Part shown: positions 50,784-59,643 of the stretch, one piece after another
How the letters are laid out: every line of letters starts with the position of its first letter
Numbering within the stretch: position 1 is the first letter of the stretch
NCBI RefSeq assembly: GCF_011090165.1
Contig: NZ_JAADJT010000022.1
Location: 1-64,000, forward strand
Length of the DNA stretch: 64,000 nucleotides
From: Duganella aceris
GTDB lineage: Bacteria > Pseudomonadota > Gammaproteobacteria > Burkholderiales > Burkholderiaceae_D
Direction: 5' to 3'
Made by a program: the position numbers and the translations under genes
Notes under the pieces: model-generated
The model's database searches: none
What the model saw: only the letters and a program-made list of their open reading frames with translations
Told to the model about the DNA's origin: nothing

Positions 50784-51230
50784 TTAGTAGCGATACAGGC
50801 GGCCGTCGACCAGGCGCACGCGGTTGCCCACGCGCAGGTCGTAGACGCTGTCCTGGTTGACGATGCGGTAGTCGCCGTTATCCATGCGTACGCTGATCTG
50901 GTATTGCTGCGCCGGCTGGTTGCGATTGTCTTCAACCTTGTTGCCGACCACGGCGCCGCCGACGGCGCCGGCCACGGTGGCGGCGGTACGGCCGCTGCCC
51001 GAGCCGACCTGGTTACCCAGCAGGGCGCCGACCAGACCACCGGTGACCGCGCCGACGCCGCTGGTGCCGGACTTGGCCTGCACCACCTGGATCGATTCAA
51101 TGCTGCCGTAGCTGGCCGAATCCTGATTCATATAACCGATTTGCTGTTGTGGCTGATTAGTGCTGGCGCAACCACTGAGCACGGCGACGCCGGCCAGGAC
51201 TGCTGCTGCCAAGGTAGTGGAGCGTTTCAT
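50784..51230 (-). CDS. Glycine-zipper 2TM-domain lipoprotein
   Basis: A 148-residue lipoprotein: lipobox AVLSGCAST (cysteine at about residue 21), glycine-zipper domain (GVGAVTGGLVGALLGNQ then VAGAVGGAVVGNKVE) and C-terminal beta domain (ISVRMDNGDYRIV, VRLVDGRLYRY). It is a paralogue of the protein at 42932-43543 with the same two domains but a lipid anchor. CAGGAGGACATC precedes the start at 51230. Palindrome site 5 lies upstream in the gap shared with the divergent BON gene. Confidence 0.87.
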   Translation of the reverse strand: MKRSTTLAAAVLAGVAVLSGCASTNQPQQQIGYMNQDSASYGSIESIQVVQAKSGTSGVGAVTGGLVGALLGNQVGSGSGRTAATVAGAVGGAVVGNKVEDNRNQPAQQYQISVRMDNGDYRIVNQDSVYDLRVGNRVRLVDGRLYRY

Positions 51231-51342
51231 GATGATGTCCTCCTGAAATAGTGTGAGTCCAGAATAAACTTCGTGATGGGCAAGGTCTGTGCGCTTGCGC
51301 ACTCATACGCGGCGTGGCGTTTTGACATGAAATTCCCCGTGT

Positions 51343-51356
51343 GTACGCTAACGTAC
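51343..51356. promoter_or_regulatory. Envelope-regulon palindrome, site 5
   Basis: GTACG-CTAA-CGTAC is a perfect inverted repeat placed midway between the divergent glycine-zipper lipoprotein gene (112 bases) and the BON-domain gene (107 bases), so it could control both. Confidence 0.6.
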
Positions 51357-51463
51357 AGAGGTAATGCGGCAACAGGCGTAAAACGTCTACATCGGTAGCA
51401 GAGACGTCGCAACGTCCCGCTGGCTGACAAACTCATTTGTTACATACCCCAAGGAGAATCGCC

Positions 51464-51775
51464 ATGAAAATCGCACATAAAATCGCTACTGCCCTGTTCA
51501 CCGTATCGCTGCTGGCCACCGCTGGCTGCGCTTCGACCTCTTCGAAAGAAGGCACCGGCGAGTATGTCGACGATTCCGTCATCACCACCAAAGTAAAGGC
51601 CAGCATCTTCAACGAGCCTAGCCTGAAAACGACCGAAATCAATGTCGAAACCTTCAAAGGCACCGTGCAACTGAGCGGCTTCGTCGCCCAGCCTGGCGAC
51701 ATCGCCAAGGCCGGCGAAGTGGCGCGCGGCGTCAAAGGCGTGACTGCTGTCAAGAACGACCTGCACGTCAAGTAA
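51464..51775 (+). CDS. BON-domain lipoprotein
   Basis: A 103-residue lipoprotein: lipobox LLATAGCAST (cysteine at about residue 22) and one BON domain (DDSVITTKVKASIFNE then GTVQLSGFVAQPGDIAKAGE and VKGVTAVKNDL). BON domains bind phospholipid, and proteins such as OsmY and DolP use them to guard membrane integrity. CCAAGGAGAATCGCC is a strong ribosome binding site. A strong terminator follows the gene. Confidence 0.9.
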   Translation: MKIAHKIATALFTVSLLATAGCASTSSKEGTGEYVDDSVITTKVKASIFNEPSLKTTEINVETFKGTVQLSGFVAQPGDIAKAGEVARGVKGVTAVKNDLHVK

Positions 51776-51791
51776 GCGGTCCTTCCCCCTA

Positions 51792-51838
51792 GCCGGCGCG
51801 CCATGCTCATCGAGCGTGCCGCGCCGGCATTTTTTTTT
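51792..51838 (+). terminator. Strong intrinsic terminator after the BON gene
   Basis: GCCGGCGCG pairs perfectly with CGCGCCGGC. The interior CATGCTC / GAGCGTG pairs with one wobble, and nine T follow. Confidence 0.9.
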
Positions 51839-51848
51839 GTGAGCCATC

Positions 51849-53060
51849 ATGAATCAGCCTGTCGATCTTCCCCGAACTAATGCACAGGCGGTCAGTGCCG
51901 AAGCCGACGTATTGCGCGACACCGCGCGCGAGCTTCCACTCGACCCTCCCCGCGAATTGCCCCGCATTCCGCTCCACGTCAACGCGCGCGGCCTGGCGCT
52001 GGGCGTCATCGCCACCGTGGCCTTCGTCTATGCGCTGCAATGGTCGCGCGACTTCCTGGTGCCGCTGTTGCTCGGCATCCTGATCACTTATACCCTCAGT
52101 CCCATCGTCTGCTGGCTGGAGCGATGGCGCGTGCCGCGCGTACTCGGCGCCACGCTGGTCACCATCGCCATCCTCGGCGGCTCGGTGCTGACCATCGACA
52201 AGGTGCAGGGCGAATTCCAATCCATCGTCGACGAACTGCCGAGCGCCGGGCACAAGCTGTCGCGGCTGCTGTCGGAACGTCTGCATGGTGGCGGGCCGAG
52301 CGCGCTGCAACGGATCCAGGACGTCGCCACCGAACTGCAGCAGGCCACTACCAGCGCCCAGGAACGGCGCGCCGCGCGCAGGGCGGTGGCGACCGCCAGC
52401 GCGCCGGACACGTTGCCGGTGATGGACTGGGTCTGGGCCGGCTCGCGCGGCGTGATGACCTTCCTCAGCCAGTCGACGATGGTGATCTTCCTGGTGTTTT
52501 TCCTGCTGCTGTCGGGCGACACCTTCAAGCGCAAGCTGGTCAAGCTGACCGGGCCGTCGTTGAGCAAGAAGAAGATCACGGTGCACATCCTGGACGACAT
52601 CAACACCTCGATCCAGAAATACATGCTGATGCTGCTGTCGACCAACGTCATGCTGGCCTTGCTGATGTGGGTGGCGCTGCGCTGGATCGGCCTGGAGAAC
52701 GCCGGCGCCTGGGCCATCGTGGCCGGGCTGCTGCACCTGATGCCTTACTTCGGTCCCTTGCTGATCATGGTCGCGACCGGCATCGTCGCCTTCCTGCAAT
52801 TCGAATCGGTGAAGATGAGCTTGTTGGTGATGGGCACCTCGCTCGGCATCGCCACGCTGGTCGGCACCGTCATCGCGACCTGGATGACGGGCCGCTTCGC
52901 GCGCATGAATCCGGCGGCGGTGTTCGTCAGCCTGTTGTTCTGGGGATGGTTGTGGGGAATTTGGGGCTTGCTGCTGGGCGTGCCGATGATCGTCATCGTC
53001 AAAGTGGTGGCGGAACGCGTCGAGGGGATGGAGGTGGTGGCGGAGCTGCTGGGCGAGTAG
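51849..53060 (+). CDS. AI-2E family transporter
   Basis: A 403-residue polytopic membrane protein of the same family as the one at 30737-31810 but clearly distinct. It has an N-terminal hydrophobic pair near residues 43-85, a charged helical middle, a TVHILDDINTSIQKYMLMLL segment and closing membrane helices with FWGWLWGIWGLLLGVPM. Substrate unknown. Its last 62 bases overlap the 3' end of the convergent YihY-family gene. Confidence 0.87.
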   Translation: MNQPVDLPRTNAQAVSAEADVLRDTARELPLDPPRELPRIPLHVNARGLALGVIATVAFVYALQWSRDFLVPLLLGILITYTLSPIVCWLERWRVPRVLGATLVTIAILGGSVLTIDKVQGEFQSIVDELPSAGHKLSRLLSERLHGGGPSALQRIQDVATELQQATTSAQERRAARRAVATASAPDTLPVMDWVWAGSRGVMTFLSQSTMVIFLVFFLLLSGDTFKRKLVKLTGPSLSKKKITVHILDDINTSIQKYMLMLLSTNVMLALLMWVALRWIGLENAGAWAIVAGLLHLMPYFGPLLIMVATGIVAFLQFESVKMSLLVMGTSLGIATLVGTVIATWMTGRFARMNPAAVFVSLLFWGWLWGIWGLLLGVPMIVIVKVVAERVEGMEVVAELLGE

Positions 53061-53910
53061 AAGGCCTGGCCTTCAAACTGCCCAGCTGCAGCGCGTACTG
53101 GCGCGCGAACTCGGCGCCGAGGAAGAAGATCTGCGCCGAGTAGTACACCCACAGCAGCAGGGCGATCAGCGAGCCGGCGGCGCCGAAGCTGCTAGCGACG
53201 CCGCTGTTGCCGATATACACGCCGATCGCGTATTTGCCCAACGTGAACAACGCCGCCGTGCCCAATGCCCCGATGGTGACGTCGTGCCACGACAGCTTCA
53301 CCCGCGGCAGCATCTTGAAGATCACGCCGAACAGCGCGCCGATCACGACGAAACTGATGGCCAGGTTCAGCCCCGTCAGCACCATGCCGGCGTCCTTCCA
53401 CAGGCTGCCCCAATACTTTTCCAGCAGCGCCAGCGCGGCGCTGACCACCAGCGACACCATCAATAGAAACGCCAGCACCAGCACCATGCCGAACGACAGC
53501 AGACGGGTGCGGACCGCGTCCCAGGCCGTGCCTTTGGTCAGGGGAGGGACTTGCCAGATTGCGTCCAGGCTGGCCTTGAGCTCGGCGAACACGGTGGTGG
53601 CGCCGAACAGCAGCAAGCCGCCGGCGATCACGGTGGCCAAGCGGCCTTCCTCCTTGTTGCGGGCGCCGGCCAGCACCAGCTGGATCGCTTCCGCGCCCTG
53701 TGCGCCGACCAGGCCGCGCAGCTGCGTGAACAGTTCGCCCTGGGCCGCCTGCGGTCCGTAGAACCAGCCGGCGATGGCGAGCACCAGCACGATGATCGGC
53801 GCCAGCGAAAACAGCGTATAAAACGCCAACGCCGCGCCCATACTACCGGCGCGGTGCTCAAACCATTCGGAGACGGTGCATTTCAGCACCGAACCTATGT
53901 TTGCCTTCAT
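52999..53910 (-). CDS. YihY/BrkB-family inner-membrane protein
   Basis: A 303-residue membrane protein with six hydrophobic segments. Family landmarks are MGAALAFYTLFSLAPIIVLV near the start, then GATTVFAELKASLDAIWQV and SLIALLLWVYYSAQIFFLGAEF. Older names call it ribonuclease BN, but the family are membrane proteins of unknown function. The C-terminal tail is a run of prolines encoded inside the region shared with the convergent transporter gene. Confidence 0.87.
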   Translation of the reverse strand: MKANIGSVLKCTVSEWFEHRAGSMGAALAFYTLFSLAPIIVLVLAIAGWFYGPQAAQGELFTQLRGLVGAQGAEAIQLVLAGARNKEEGRLATVIAGGLLLFGATTVFAELKASLDAIWQVPPLTKGTAWDAVRTRLLSFGMVLVLAFLLMVSLVVSAALALLEKYWGSLWKDAGMVLTGLNLAISFVVIGALFGVIFKMLPRVKLSWHDVTIGALGTAALFTLGKYAIGVYIGNSGVASSFGAAGSLIALLLWVYYSAQIFFLGAEFARQYALQLGSLKARPSTRPAAPPPPPSPRRVPPPL

Positions 53911-53920
53911 CGATTGAACA

Positions 53921-53944
53921 GCCGCGCGACCGGAGCCGCGCGGC
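53921..53944 (-). terminator. Hairpin after the OmpA-like gene
   Basis: GCCGCGCG and CGCGCGGC form a perfect 8-base stem, 9 bases beyond the minus-strand stop. The tail TGTTCAAT is only weakly U-rich, so efficiency is uncertain. Confidence 0.5.
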
Positions 53945-53953
53945 GTGCCGCTG

Positions 53954-54994
53954 TTACTGTACGCGGCGTTCGATGGTGATCTGTTCCACCTCGACGCGAC
54001 GGTTAGGTTCCAGGCACTTGATCAGGTCGACACGTTTCTTGTCGTTGCACTCGACCACAGGCATGGTTTCGCCTTTGCCTTCAGCGTTCAGACGGTCAGC
54101 CGCGATACCTTTGCCGACCAGGTAAGCCTTGACCGAAGCGGCGCGCTGTTCCGACAGCTTCTGGTTGTACTTGTCGCTGCCGATGCGGTCGGCGTGACCG
54201 GTGATGACGACGCCGCTGATGCTTGGGTTGGTGCTCAGCACATTGGCGATGTCGTCCAGCTTAGGCTGGTTCGGGTTCAGCTTGGCGCTGTTGAACGTGA
54301 ACAGCTCGGTCGCCGACATCGTCACTTTTTCAAAGCGTGCCGGTGGTGGTGGCGGTGGTGGCAGCGGTGCTGGTGGCGGTGGTGGCGGCTGCACGGCTTC
54401 CGGCGCAGGCGGCGGTGCCGGTGGCGCTGGACGCGGTGGCGCGTTGAAGGCGATGTTCAGGCCGACGGTGGCGTAGTAGTTGTTGCTCTTGCTGGATGGG
54501 AAGACATCGTCACGCAGGAAGCCGTGCACATCGCGCAGATCGACTTGCAGGGCGACGCGTTCGCTCAGGTCGGCCTGGAAACCGAAGCCGGCGCTGACGT
54601 AGCCGGAGTTCTTGCGGGTTTCGCCGGTCAGGTTCAGGTTGGTCTTGTCGCGCTCGACACCAGCGCCGACCAGGATGAATGGACGGAACGATTTACGCGA
54701 GAACAGGTACAAGCCATCCACACCGAAAGTGTTTTGCTGGTAGCGCTGGCCGTTTTCACGGGAGCGGCCATAGGTGGTGCCGATCTGCATGTCCCAGTTT
54801 TCATTCATGGCCTTACCGAATTTCAAACCGCCGCCGTAGCCGGTCTTGTCGACGCCGAAGTCCGAATCAGGACGCATGGCGTTGACGCTAGGCTGGATGT
54901 ACCACGATGGATTGATGACCGCATCCTGAGCCAGGGCGGAGAACGACGCGCAGAGGGCTGCTACGGCGAAGGCGATTTTCTTAGTTTTATTCAC
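53954..54994 (-). CDS. OmpA-family outer-membrane protein
   Basis: A 346-residue protein: signal peptide (residues 1-22, SFSALAQ), an eight-strand-type N-terminal barrel (about 28-185), a proline-rich linker of about 40 residues (several PPPPP blocks) and a C-terminal OmpA domain (ITGHADRIGSDKYNQKLSEQ, RAASVKAYLVGKGI and NRRVEVEQ). It anchors the outer membrane to peptidoglycan. The linker is encoded by a GGTGGTGGCGGT-type repeat (about 54340-54440) that could vary in length. Palindrome site 6 lies 96 bases upstream. Confidence 0.92.
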   Translation of the reverse strand: MNKTKKIAFAVAALCASFSALAQDAVINPSWYIQPSVNAMRPDSDFGVDKTGYGGGLKFGKAMNENWDMQIGTTYGRSRENGQRYQQNTFGVDGLYLFSRKSFRPFILVGAGVERDKTNLNLTGETRKNSGYVSAGFGFQADLSERVALQVDLRDVHGFLRDDVFPSSKSNNYYATVGLNIAFNAPPRPAPPAPPPAPEAVQPPPPPPAPLPPPPPPPARFEKVTMSATELFTFNSAKLNPNQPKLDDIANVLSTNPSISGVVITGHADRIGSDKYNQKLSEQRAASVKAYLVGKGIAADRLNAEGKGETMPVVECNDKKRVDLIKCLEPNRRVEVEQITIERRVQ

Positions 54995-55090
54995 AGGTAA
55001 GCTCCCGAATATTAAAAATATGTTTCTAGGCCAACGATGTCATAACACCGCTGTTGGACCGAAGATTAGGGGGGATGTCACATTCCTTCC

Positions 55091-55104
55091 GTTCGCTACC
55101 GCAC
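55091..55104. promoter_or_regulatory. Envelope-regulon palindrome, site 6
   Basis: On the minus strand GTGCG-GTAG-CGAAC followed by GGAA, in the promoter region of the OmpA-like gene. It matches site 3 in 13 of 14 positions. Confidence 0.57.
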
Positions 55105-55287
55105 CTAAGTTTGTGCTGTATCAAATCCGCCACATTTCCTGAAACTTATCCGCATTTTCCATGTCCCATCTTTAGGCGAATAGATGCATCACTAATGTTC
55201 GTTGCCGCACAGACTGTGACGCCGCAAACCGGCATCCTTCATTCAACGCCACACCAATCTCGGCAATTGTTATTAAGGAGTGATCAA

Positions 55288-55914
55288 ATGCATGCTGTCA
55301 GACAACCTCAAAAGCTGGTCCAGAACGAGATGAAAGCCTCGCCTGAAATGCAAGCCACCACAGCCAAGCTGATGTTGGTGGAGCGTCCGGCGCCTGCCCC
55401 TCTGGATCGCAAACCGGCCTTGTCGATGGCCTCGATCGAACGCGTGCGTTCGACTTCGGCCACGTTGCGCCGCATTGAAAACATGCAAAAGCTGATCGGC
55501 GAACTGTCGCTGCACGAGATGCTGGCCGACGAAATCGCCTGGTTCCTGAAATTTTCGCCATCCGGCGCCCGCAAATACATCCGCGACCTGCGCGAAGCCG
55601 GCGTGATCGAGCTGGCCCGCTATGTCGAAGGCACCGCCACCTATCTGGGCAAGGCCGTCTACCAGCTGACCCCCGACCCGGAGCGCGTCGCCGCCTTCCT
55701 GGCCGCGATCGTCCAGCCGAAACGCGAAGGCGCGCCGCCGCGCAAGGAACGTCCCGGCATCCGCGAACAAGCCATGGCCGGCAGCGGTCGTCACTTCCAC
55801 ATCCTGGCCGACGACACCCACTATGCGATCCGCGTCAATCGCGGCCCGGTGATGCGCGACCCGCTGGTCGCCGCGCTGTTCGGCATGGCGCCGTCGCAGC
55901 AAAAAGCCGAATAA
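55288..55914 (+). CDS. Winged helix-turn-helix-like protein of unknown role
   Basis: A 208-residue protein. Residues 65-125 look like a winged helix (SLHEMLADEIAWFLKFSPSG, ARKYIRDLREAGVIELARYV) with an YLGKAVYQLTPD wing. The C-terminal part is basic (PPRKERPGIREQ) and contains a histidine pair. ATTAAGGAGTGATCAA precedes the ATG. The start at 55288 is preferred because the longer frame lacks coding character. It is probably a DNA-binding protein, with no named family recognised. Confidence 0.66.
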   Translation: MHAVRQPQKLVQNEMKASPEMQATTAKLMLVERPAPAPLDRKPALSMASIERVRSTSATLRRIENMQKLIGELSLHEMLADEIAWFLKFSPSGARKYIRDLREAGVIELARYVEGTATYLGKAVYQLTPDPERVAAFLAAIVQPKREGAPPRKERPGIREQAMAGSGRHFHILADDTHYAIRVNRGPVMRDPLVAALFGMAPSQQKAE

Positions 55915-56046
55915 AACACCACCGTAGTGGTAGCATCGACAGCCGGGCAGTGCATACTGCGCCGGCTGTTTTTCTATTGGCGCATTGAAATATAGTTGGA
56001 CCGCCCCACTTAGCCAGCACTGGACATCACACGGACCTGCGGCAAC

Positions 56047-56922
56047 ATGGAAGCTTTGATCTGGATCGGCCTGACGGCGCTGGCGATAGCGCTGCCTTTT
56101 TATTACCCGCACTGGCGCCTGCAACGGGTACTGGCCCGGCCTTTGCCGGCCGAAGCCGAAGCGGTCCTGCAACGCAGCATCCCGGTCTACCGCCGCATGT
56201 CGCCCGAGCTGCAACAGCAATTGCGGCGGCTGGTGGTGCAATTCCTGCATCAAAAGAAGTTCGTCGGCTGCGAAGGGCTGGAGGTCACCGATGAAATGGC
56301 GGTCACCATCGCCGGCCAGGCCTGCCTGCTGCTGTTGAACCGGCCCAGCAAAGTCTACCCGGCCTTGCACACCATCCTGGTCTACCCGAGCGCCTTCGTG
56401 GCGCGCCGGCACGACGTCGGTCCCGGCGGCGTGATCACGCCCGGCCACCAGAGCATGCTGGGCGAATCCTGGGACGACGGCCGCGTGGTGCTGTCCTGGG
56501 ACGACGTGCAGCAGGGCGCCGGCGACTGGACCGACGGCCACAACATCGTGCTGCACGAGTTCGCGCACCAGCTCGACAGCGAATCCGGCCGCGCCAATGG
56601 CGCCCCGTACCTGGGCAATCCCGCCAGCTACCGCGAATGGTCGGAAGTGCTGTCGCGCGACTATCAGAACCTGCGCATGCACGCCATGTACCGCCAGCAC
56701 ACGGTGATGGACCACTACGGCGCCACCAATCCGGCCGAGTTCTTCGCCGTCGCCACCGAGACCTTCTTTGAAAAGCCGTACCAGATGGCCGAGCACCACG
56801 CCGAGCTGTTCGCGGAATTCCTCAAATATTATCGCGTCGATCCGCGCGCATGGATGGCGGCGCCGTTGCCGCCGCCCGAGCCGCAGGCCCCGGCCTCGTA
56901 CGCCTTCACCGGCGGCTGGTAA
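56047..56922 (+). CDS. mtfA: M90 zinc peptidase MtfA
   Basis: A 291-residue metallopeptidase with an N-terminal hydrophobic segment and the gluzincin-type HEFAHQLD motif (H170, E171, H174) plus the downstream glutamate in FAVATETFFE. The body matches MtfA (YeeI), which in E. coli binds and inactivates the Mlc repressor and so tunes the glucose phosphotransferase system. The additional N-terminal hydrophobic stretch (LIWIGLTALAIALPFYY) suggests membrane attachment. It is convergent with a response-regulator gene two bases away. Confidence 0.9.
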   Translation: MEALIWIGLTALAIALPFYYPHWRLQRVLARPLPAEAEAVLQRSIPVYRRMSPELQQQLRRLVVQFLHQKKFVGCEGLEVTDEMAVTIAGQACLLLLNRPSKVYPALHTILVYPSAFVARRHDVGPGGVITPGHQSMLGESWDDGRVVLSWDDVQQGAGDWTDGHNIVLHEFAHQLDSESGRANGAPYLGNPASYREWSEVLSRDYQNLRMHAMYRQHTVMDHYGATNPAEFFAVATETFFEKPYQMAEHHAELFAEFLKYYRVDPRAWMAAPLPPPEPQAPASYAFTGGW

Positions 56923-56923
56923 G

Positions 56924-57442
56924 CTACAAGATGATCGAACCGTCGGCCGCGCGCTTGACGTCCAGCAGCCCCGGTTCCTCCTGCTCCAGCCGCTGCGCTT
57001 CCAGCTCCTGCGGCGTCGCCGCCACCGCGCCGTCCGGCCCCCGGCCCAGTTCCACCAGCAGCCGCGCGCGCTCCTGCAAGCCGAGCTGGATGCACTGCTC
57101 CAGCTCCGCCTGTTGCCACGGCTTTTGAATAAACCGGAACACATTGGCGTCGTTGATGGCAGCCATCGCGGTCTTGAAATCGTTCGAGGCGCTGAGCATG
57201 ATGCGCACCGTCAGCGGCGCCACGTCGCGCAGCGCCTGCAGGAAGTCGCCGCCGGTCATCTCCGGCATCATGAAATCCGACACCACCAGATCGAACTCGC
57301 AGACGCAAATGCGGTTCAGCGCGTCGAACGGATTGGAAAAGCTTTCGATCTGGGCGCCGGCCAGCGTTTCGCTCTGGCGCAGCGCGCGTTGCAGCGCGCT
57401 CAGCATATTGGGTTCGTCATCGACCAGCATGATGCGGCTCAT
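56924..57442 (-). CDS. Single-domain-type response regulator
   Basis: A 172-residue protein: one receiver domain (residues 1-125) with the acidic pocket DDE, phosphoacceptor D56 (LVVSDFMMPEMTG), a serine switch residue in MLSAS and the lysine in IQKPW, then a 45-residue tail without an output domain. The IQKPW ending is typical of receivers in the HDOD/RpfG signalling group. It overlaps the histidine kinase gene by ATGA, so it is most likely that kinase's partner. Confidence 0.89.
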   Translation of the reverse strand: MSRIMLVDDEPNMLSALQRALRQSETLAGAQIESFSNPFDALNRICVCEFDLVVSDFMMPEMTGGDFLQALRDVAPLTVRIMLSASNDFKTAMAAINDANVFRFIQKPWQQAELEQCIQLGLQERARLLVELGRGPDGAVAATPQELEAQRLEQEEPGLLDVKRAADGSIIL

Positions 57443-58812
57443 GGTTGCTCCTTGTGGCGGACCGGCAGCAGCACGCGGAAGCGCGTACCCCGGCCCAGTT
57501 CGGTATCGACATCGATGCGGCCGCCGTGCTTCTGCACGATGCCGTAGGCCAGCGACAGCCCCAGCCCGGTGCCCTTGCCGACCGCCTTGGTGGTGAAAAA
57601 CGGATCGAAGATGCGCGACAGCGCGTCCGGCGCGATGCCGGTGCCGGTGTCCTCGACTTCGAGATACACCGTCTGCGGGCTGTCCAGCCCGGTGCGCACG
57701 GTGATCCTGCCGCGTTCCGGCCCCATCGACTGGGCGGCGTTGACCACCAGGTTCATCACCACCTGGTTGATCTGCAGCGGCAGGCATTCGATCTGCGGGA
57801 TGGCGCCGTATTCCTTGACCACGTCGGCGCGGTACTTGACCTCGTTGCCGACGATGTTGAGGGTGGAATCGATACCCTGGTGCAGGTCGGCGCGGCTCCA
57901 TTCCTGACCGGCGTCCTGGCGCGAGAAATCCTTCAGGTCTTCGACGATGTGGCGCACGCGGACGATGCCCTCCATCGATTCCTTCATCAGCGCCGGAATG
58001 TCTTCGCGCAGGAAATCCAGGTCGAGCCGCTGGCGCATCGCGCGCAGCTGCGCCAGCACGGCCGGCTGGCCGATGCTGGCTTCCGCCTCCTGGTAGGCGC
58101 CGAGCATGGAAAACAGCTGGCTCAGGTATTTTTCCAGCGTGCCGACGTTGGAAAAGATATAGCCGATCGGGTTGTTGATCTCGTGCGCCACGCCGGCCGC
58201 CAGCTGGCCGATCGAGGCCATCTTCTCGGCCTGCACCAGCTGCTGCTGCGCCATCGACAGCAAATCGTTCAGTTCGGTCAGCTGGCGGATGTCGTCCTCC
58301 AGCCGGTCGTTGGCGTCGGCCAGCTGGGCGGTGCGTTTCTCGACGATGTGTTCCAGGTTGTCGTGCGCCTTGCGCAACGAATTCTCGGCGACGCGGCGCT
58401 CGGTGACGTCGCGCAGCGTCTCGATCGCGCCGACCACGTTGCCGGCGCCGTCGCGCAGCGGCGCGGCGGTGAAGTGCAGCCAATGGCCGCTGACGCCGAT
58501 GTTGGGAAAGAAGTCCTCCGATTCGTAGGCGCCGGGGATCAGGGTCGAGCAATAGCTATGGCCCGGGTAATGGTCGGCGATGTTGTCGTCGTTGTCGACG
58601 ATCAGGTCCGACAACAGCGGCCGCTGCTTGTGATAGAACGGTTGCCAGTGGTTCTGCGTGCCGACCATCGCCGCGCTGCTCCAGCCCAGCAGCTGCTCGC
58701 AGGCCTTGTTCCAGTGCGTGATGACGTGGTGGCGGTTGACGGCGAAGGTGGCCACCGGATGGCCATCGAAAAATTCGGACAGCGCCACTTCGGATTGGGA
58801 CGGCAATTTCAT
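57439..58812 (-). CDS. PAS-domain sensor histidine kinase
   Basis: A 457-residue cytosolic kinase. A PAS domain spans about residues 10-145 (VNRHHVITHWNKACEQLLGW then DVTERR). A coiled coil (about 145-195) leads to the dimerisation domain with phosphoacceptor H210 (GVAHEINNPIGYIFSNVG). The ATPase part has the N box (NQVVMNLVVNAAQSM), G1 box (VEDTGTGI), F box (FDPFFTTK) and G2 box (GKGTGLGLSLAYGI). No transmembrane helix is present, so it senses an internal or diffusible signal, or receives it from the HDOD/EAL proteins encoded before it. Confidence 0.92.
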   Translation of the reverse strand: MKLPSQSEVALSEFFDGHPVATFAVNRHHVITHWNKACEQLLGWSSAAMVGTQNHWQPFYHKQRPLLSDLIVDNDDNIADHYPGHSYCSTLIPGAYESEDFFPNIGVSGHWLHFTAAPLRDGAGNVVGAIETLRDVTERRVAENSLRKAHDNLEHIVEKRTAQLADANDRLEDDIRQLTELNDLLSMAQQQLVQAEKMASIGQLAAGVAHEINNPIGYIFSNVGTLEKYLSQLFSMLGAYQEAEASIGQPAVLAQLRAMRQRLDLDFLREDIPALMKESMEGIVRVRHIVEDLKDFSRQDAGQEWSRADLHQGIDSTLNIVGNEVKYRADVVKEYGAIPQIECLPLQINQVVMNLVVNAAQSMGPERGRITVRTGLDSPQTVYLEVEDTGTGIAPDALSRIFDPFFTTKAVGKGTGLGLSLAYGIVQKHGGRIDVDTELGRGTRFRVLLPVRHKEQP

Positions 58813-58821
58813 CGGTTCTCC

Positions 58822-59643
58822 TTAGCCGACCAGGATCTGGCACATCTCGTTGAACACCAGATCGCAGTTTGCGGTGATTTCAATGCGTTCATCGTCGTCG
58901 ACGGCCAGCACGCTCCAGGCTTGCTCGCGCGCCTCGTCGCTGTCGTCGCCGGCCTCGGCCGGCACGGCCAGCAGGTTGGCCAGGTACACCGACTGCGCCA
59001 GGCCGGTGGCGGCGGGGCGGCGGTGCTGGCCGATGGCGTCCTGGATCGCCGGCGGGAACTTCCAGTGGGCGGCCAGCGCGCTGCCGGCCTGGGTGTCGTC
59101 GACGCCGAACACTTGCAACTGCGCTTCGGCGGTGCTGCCGCCGTGCTCGCGCCGCCAGTTTTGCACCTCGGCGTACTCGTCCGGGAAGCGGGTCGCCAGC
59201 ACCAGCTTGCCGACGTTGTGCAGCAGGCCGGCGGTGAAGGCGGTGTCCGGACTCTGGCGCAGCCGGCGCGCCAGCGCGCGCGCCCACACGGCGGTGGCGA
59301 TCGAATGGCGCCAGAAGGCGTTGAAGTCCAGCTGCATGCCCGGCACCGCCGGCACGCCGCCGATCACGCCGCAGGCCGTCACCAGGGTGCGCACGCTGTG
59401 AAAGCCCAGCACCGACATCGCCTGCTGGATGTTGGTCACCTTCGACTGCATGCCATAGAACGAGGAATTGGCCAGCCGCAGCGTCTTGGCGGTCAGCGCC
59501 TGGTCCAGCGAAATCTTGCGCGCCAGCTGCTGCAGGTCGATGTCGTCGTCCTCCATGCTCGACAGCAGTTCGGCCACCACCGCCGGCAGCGAGGGCAGGT
59601 CGCGGATGCGGCGCACGATCTCGTCGATGGCGACATGGCTCAT
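58822..59643 (-). CDS. HDOD-domain signalling protein
   Basis: A 273-residue protein. The HDOD domain fills residues 10-210 (LPSLPAVVAELLSSMEDDDI, ISLDQALTAKTLRLANSSFY). The HD pair of active phosphohydrolases is replaced (GLLHNVGKL), as expected in HDOD proteins, which are regulators and not enzymes. The C-terminal 60 residues are acidic. The gene overlaps the EAL-receiver gene upstream by ATGA and is 9 bases from the kinase gene, placing it in the middle of one operon. Confidence 0.89.
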   Translation of the reverse strand: MSHVAIDEIVRRIRDLPSLPAVVAELLSSMEDDDIDLQQLARKISLDQALTAKTLRLANSSFYGMQSKVTNIQQAMSVLGFHSVRTLVTACGVIGGVPAVPGMQLDFNAFWRHSIATAVWARALARRLRQSPDTAFTAGLLHNVGKLVLATRFPDEYAEVQNWRREHGGSTAEAQLQVFGVDDTQAGSALAAHWKFPPAIQDAIGQHRRPAATGLAQSVYLANLLAVPAEAGDDSDEAREQAWSVLAVDDDERIEITANCDLVFNEMCQILVG

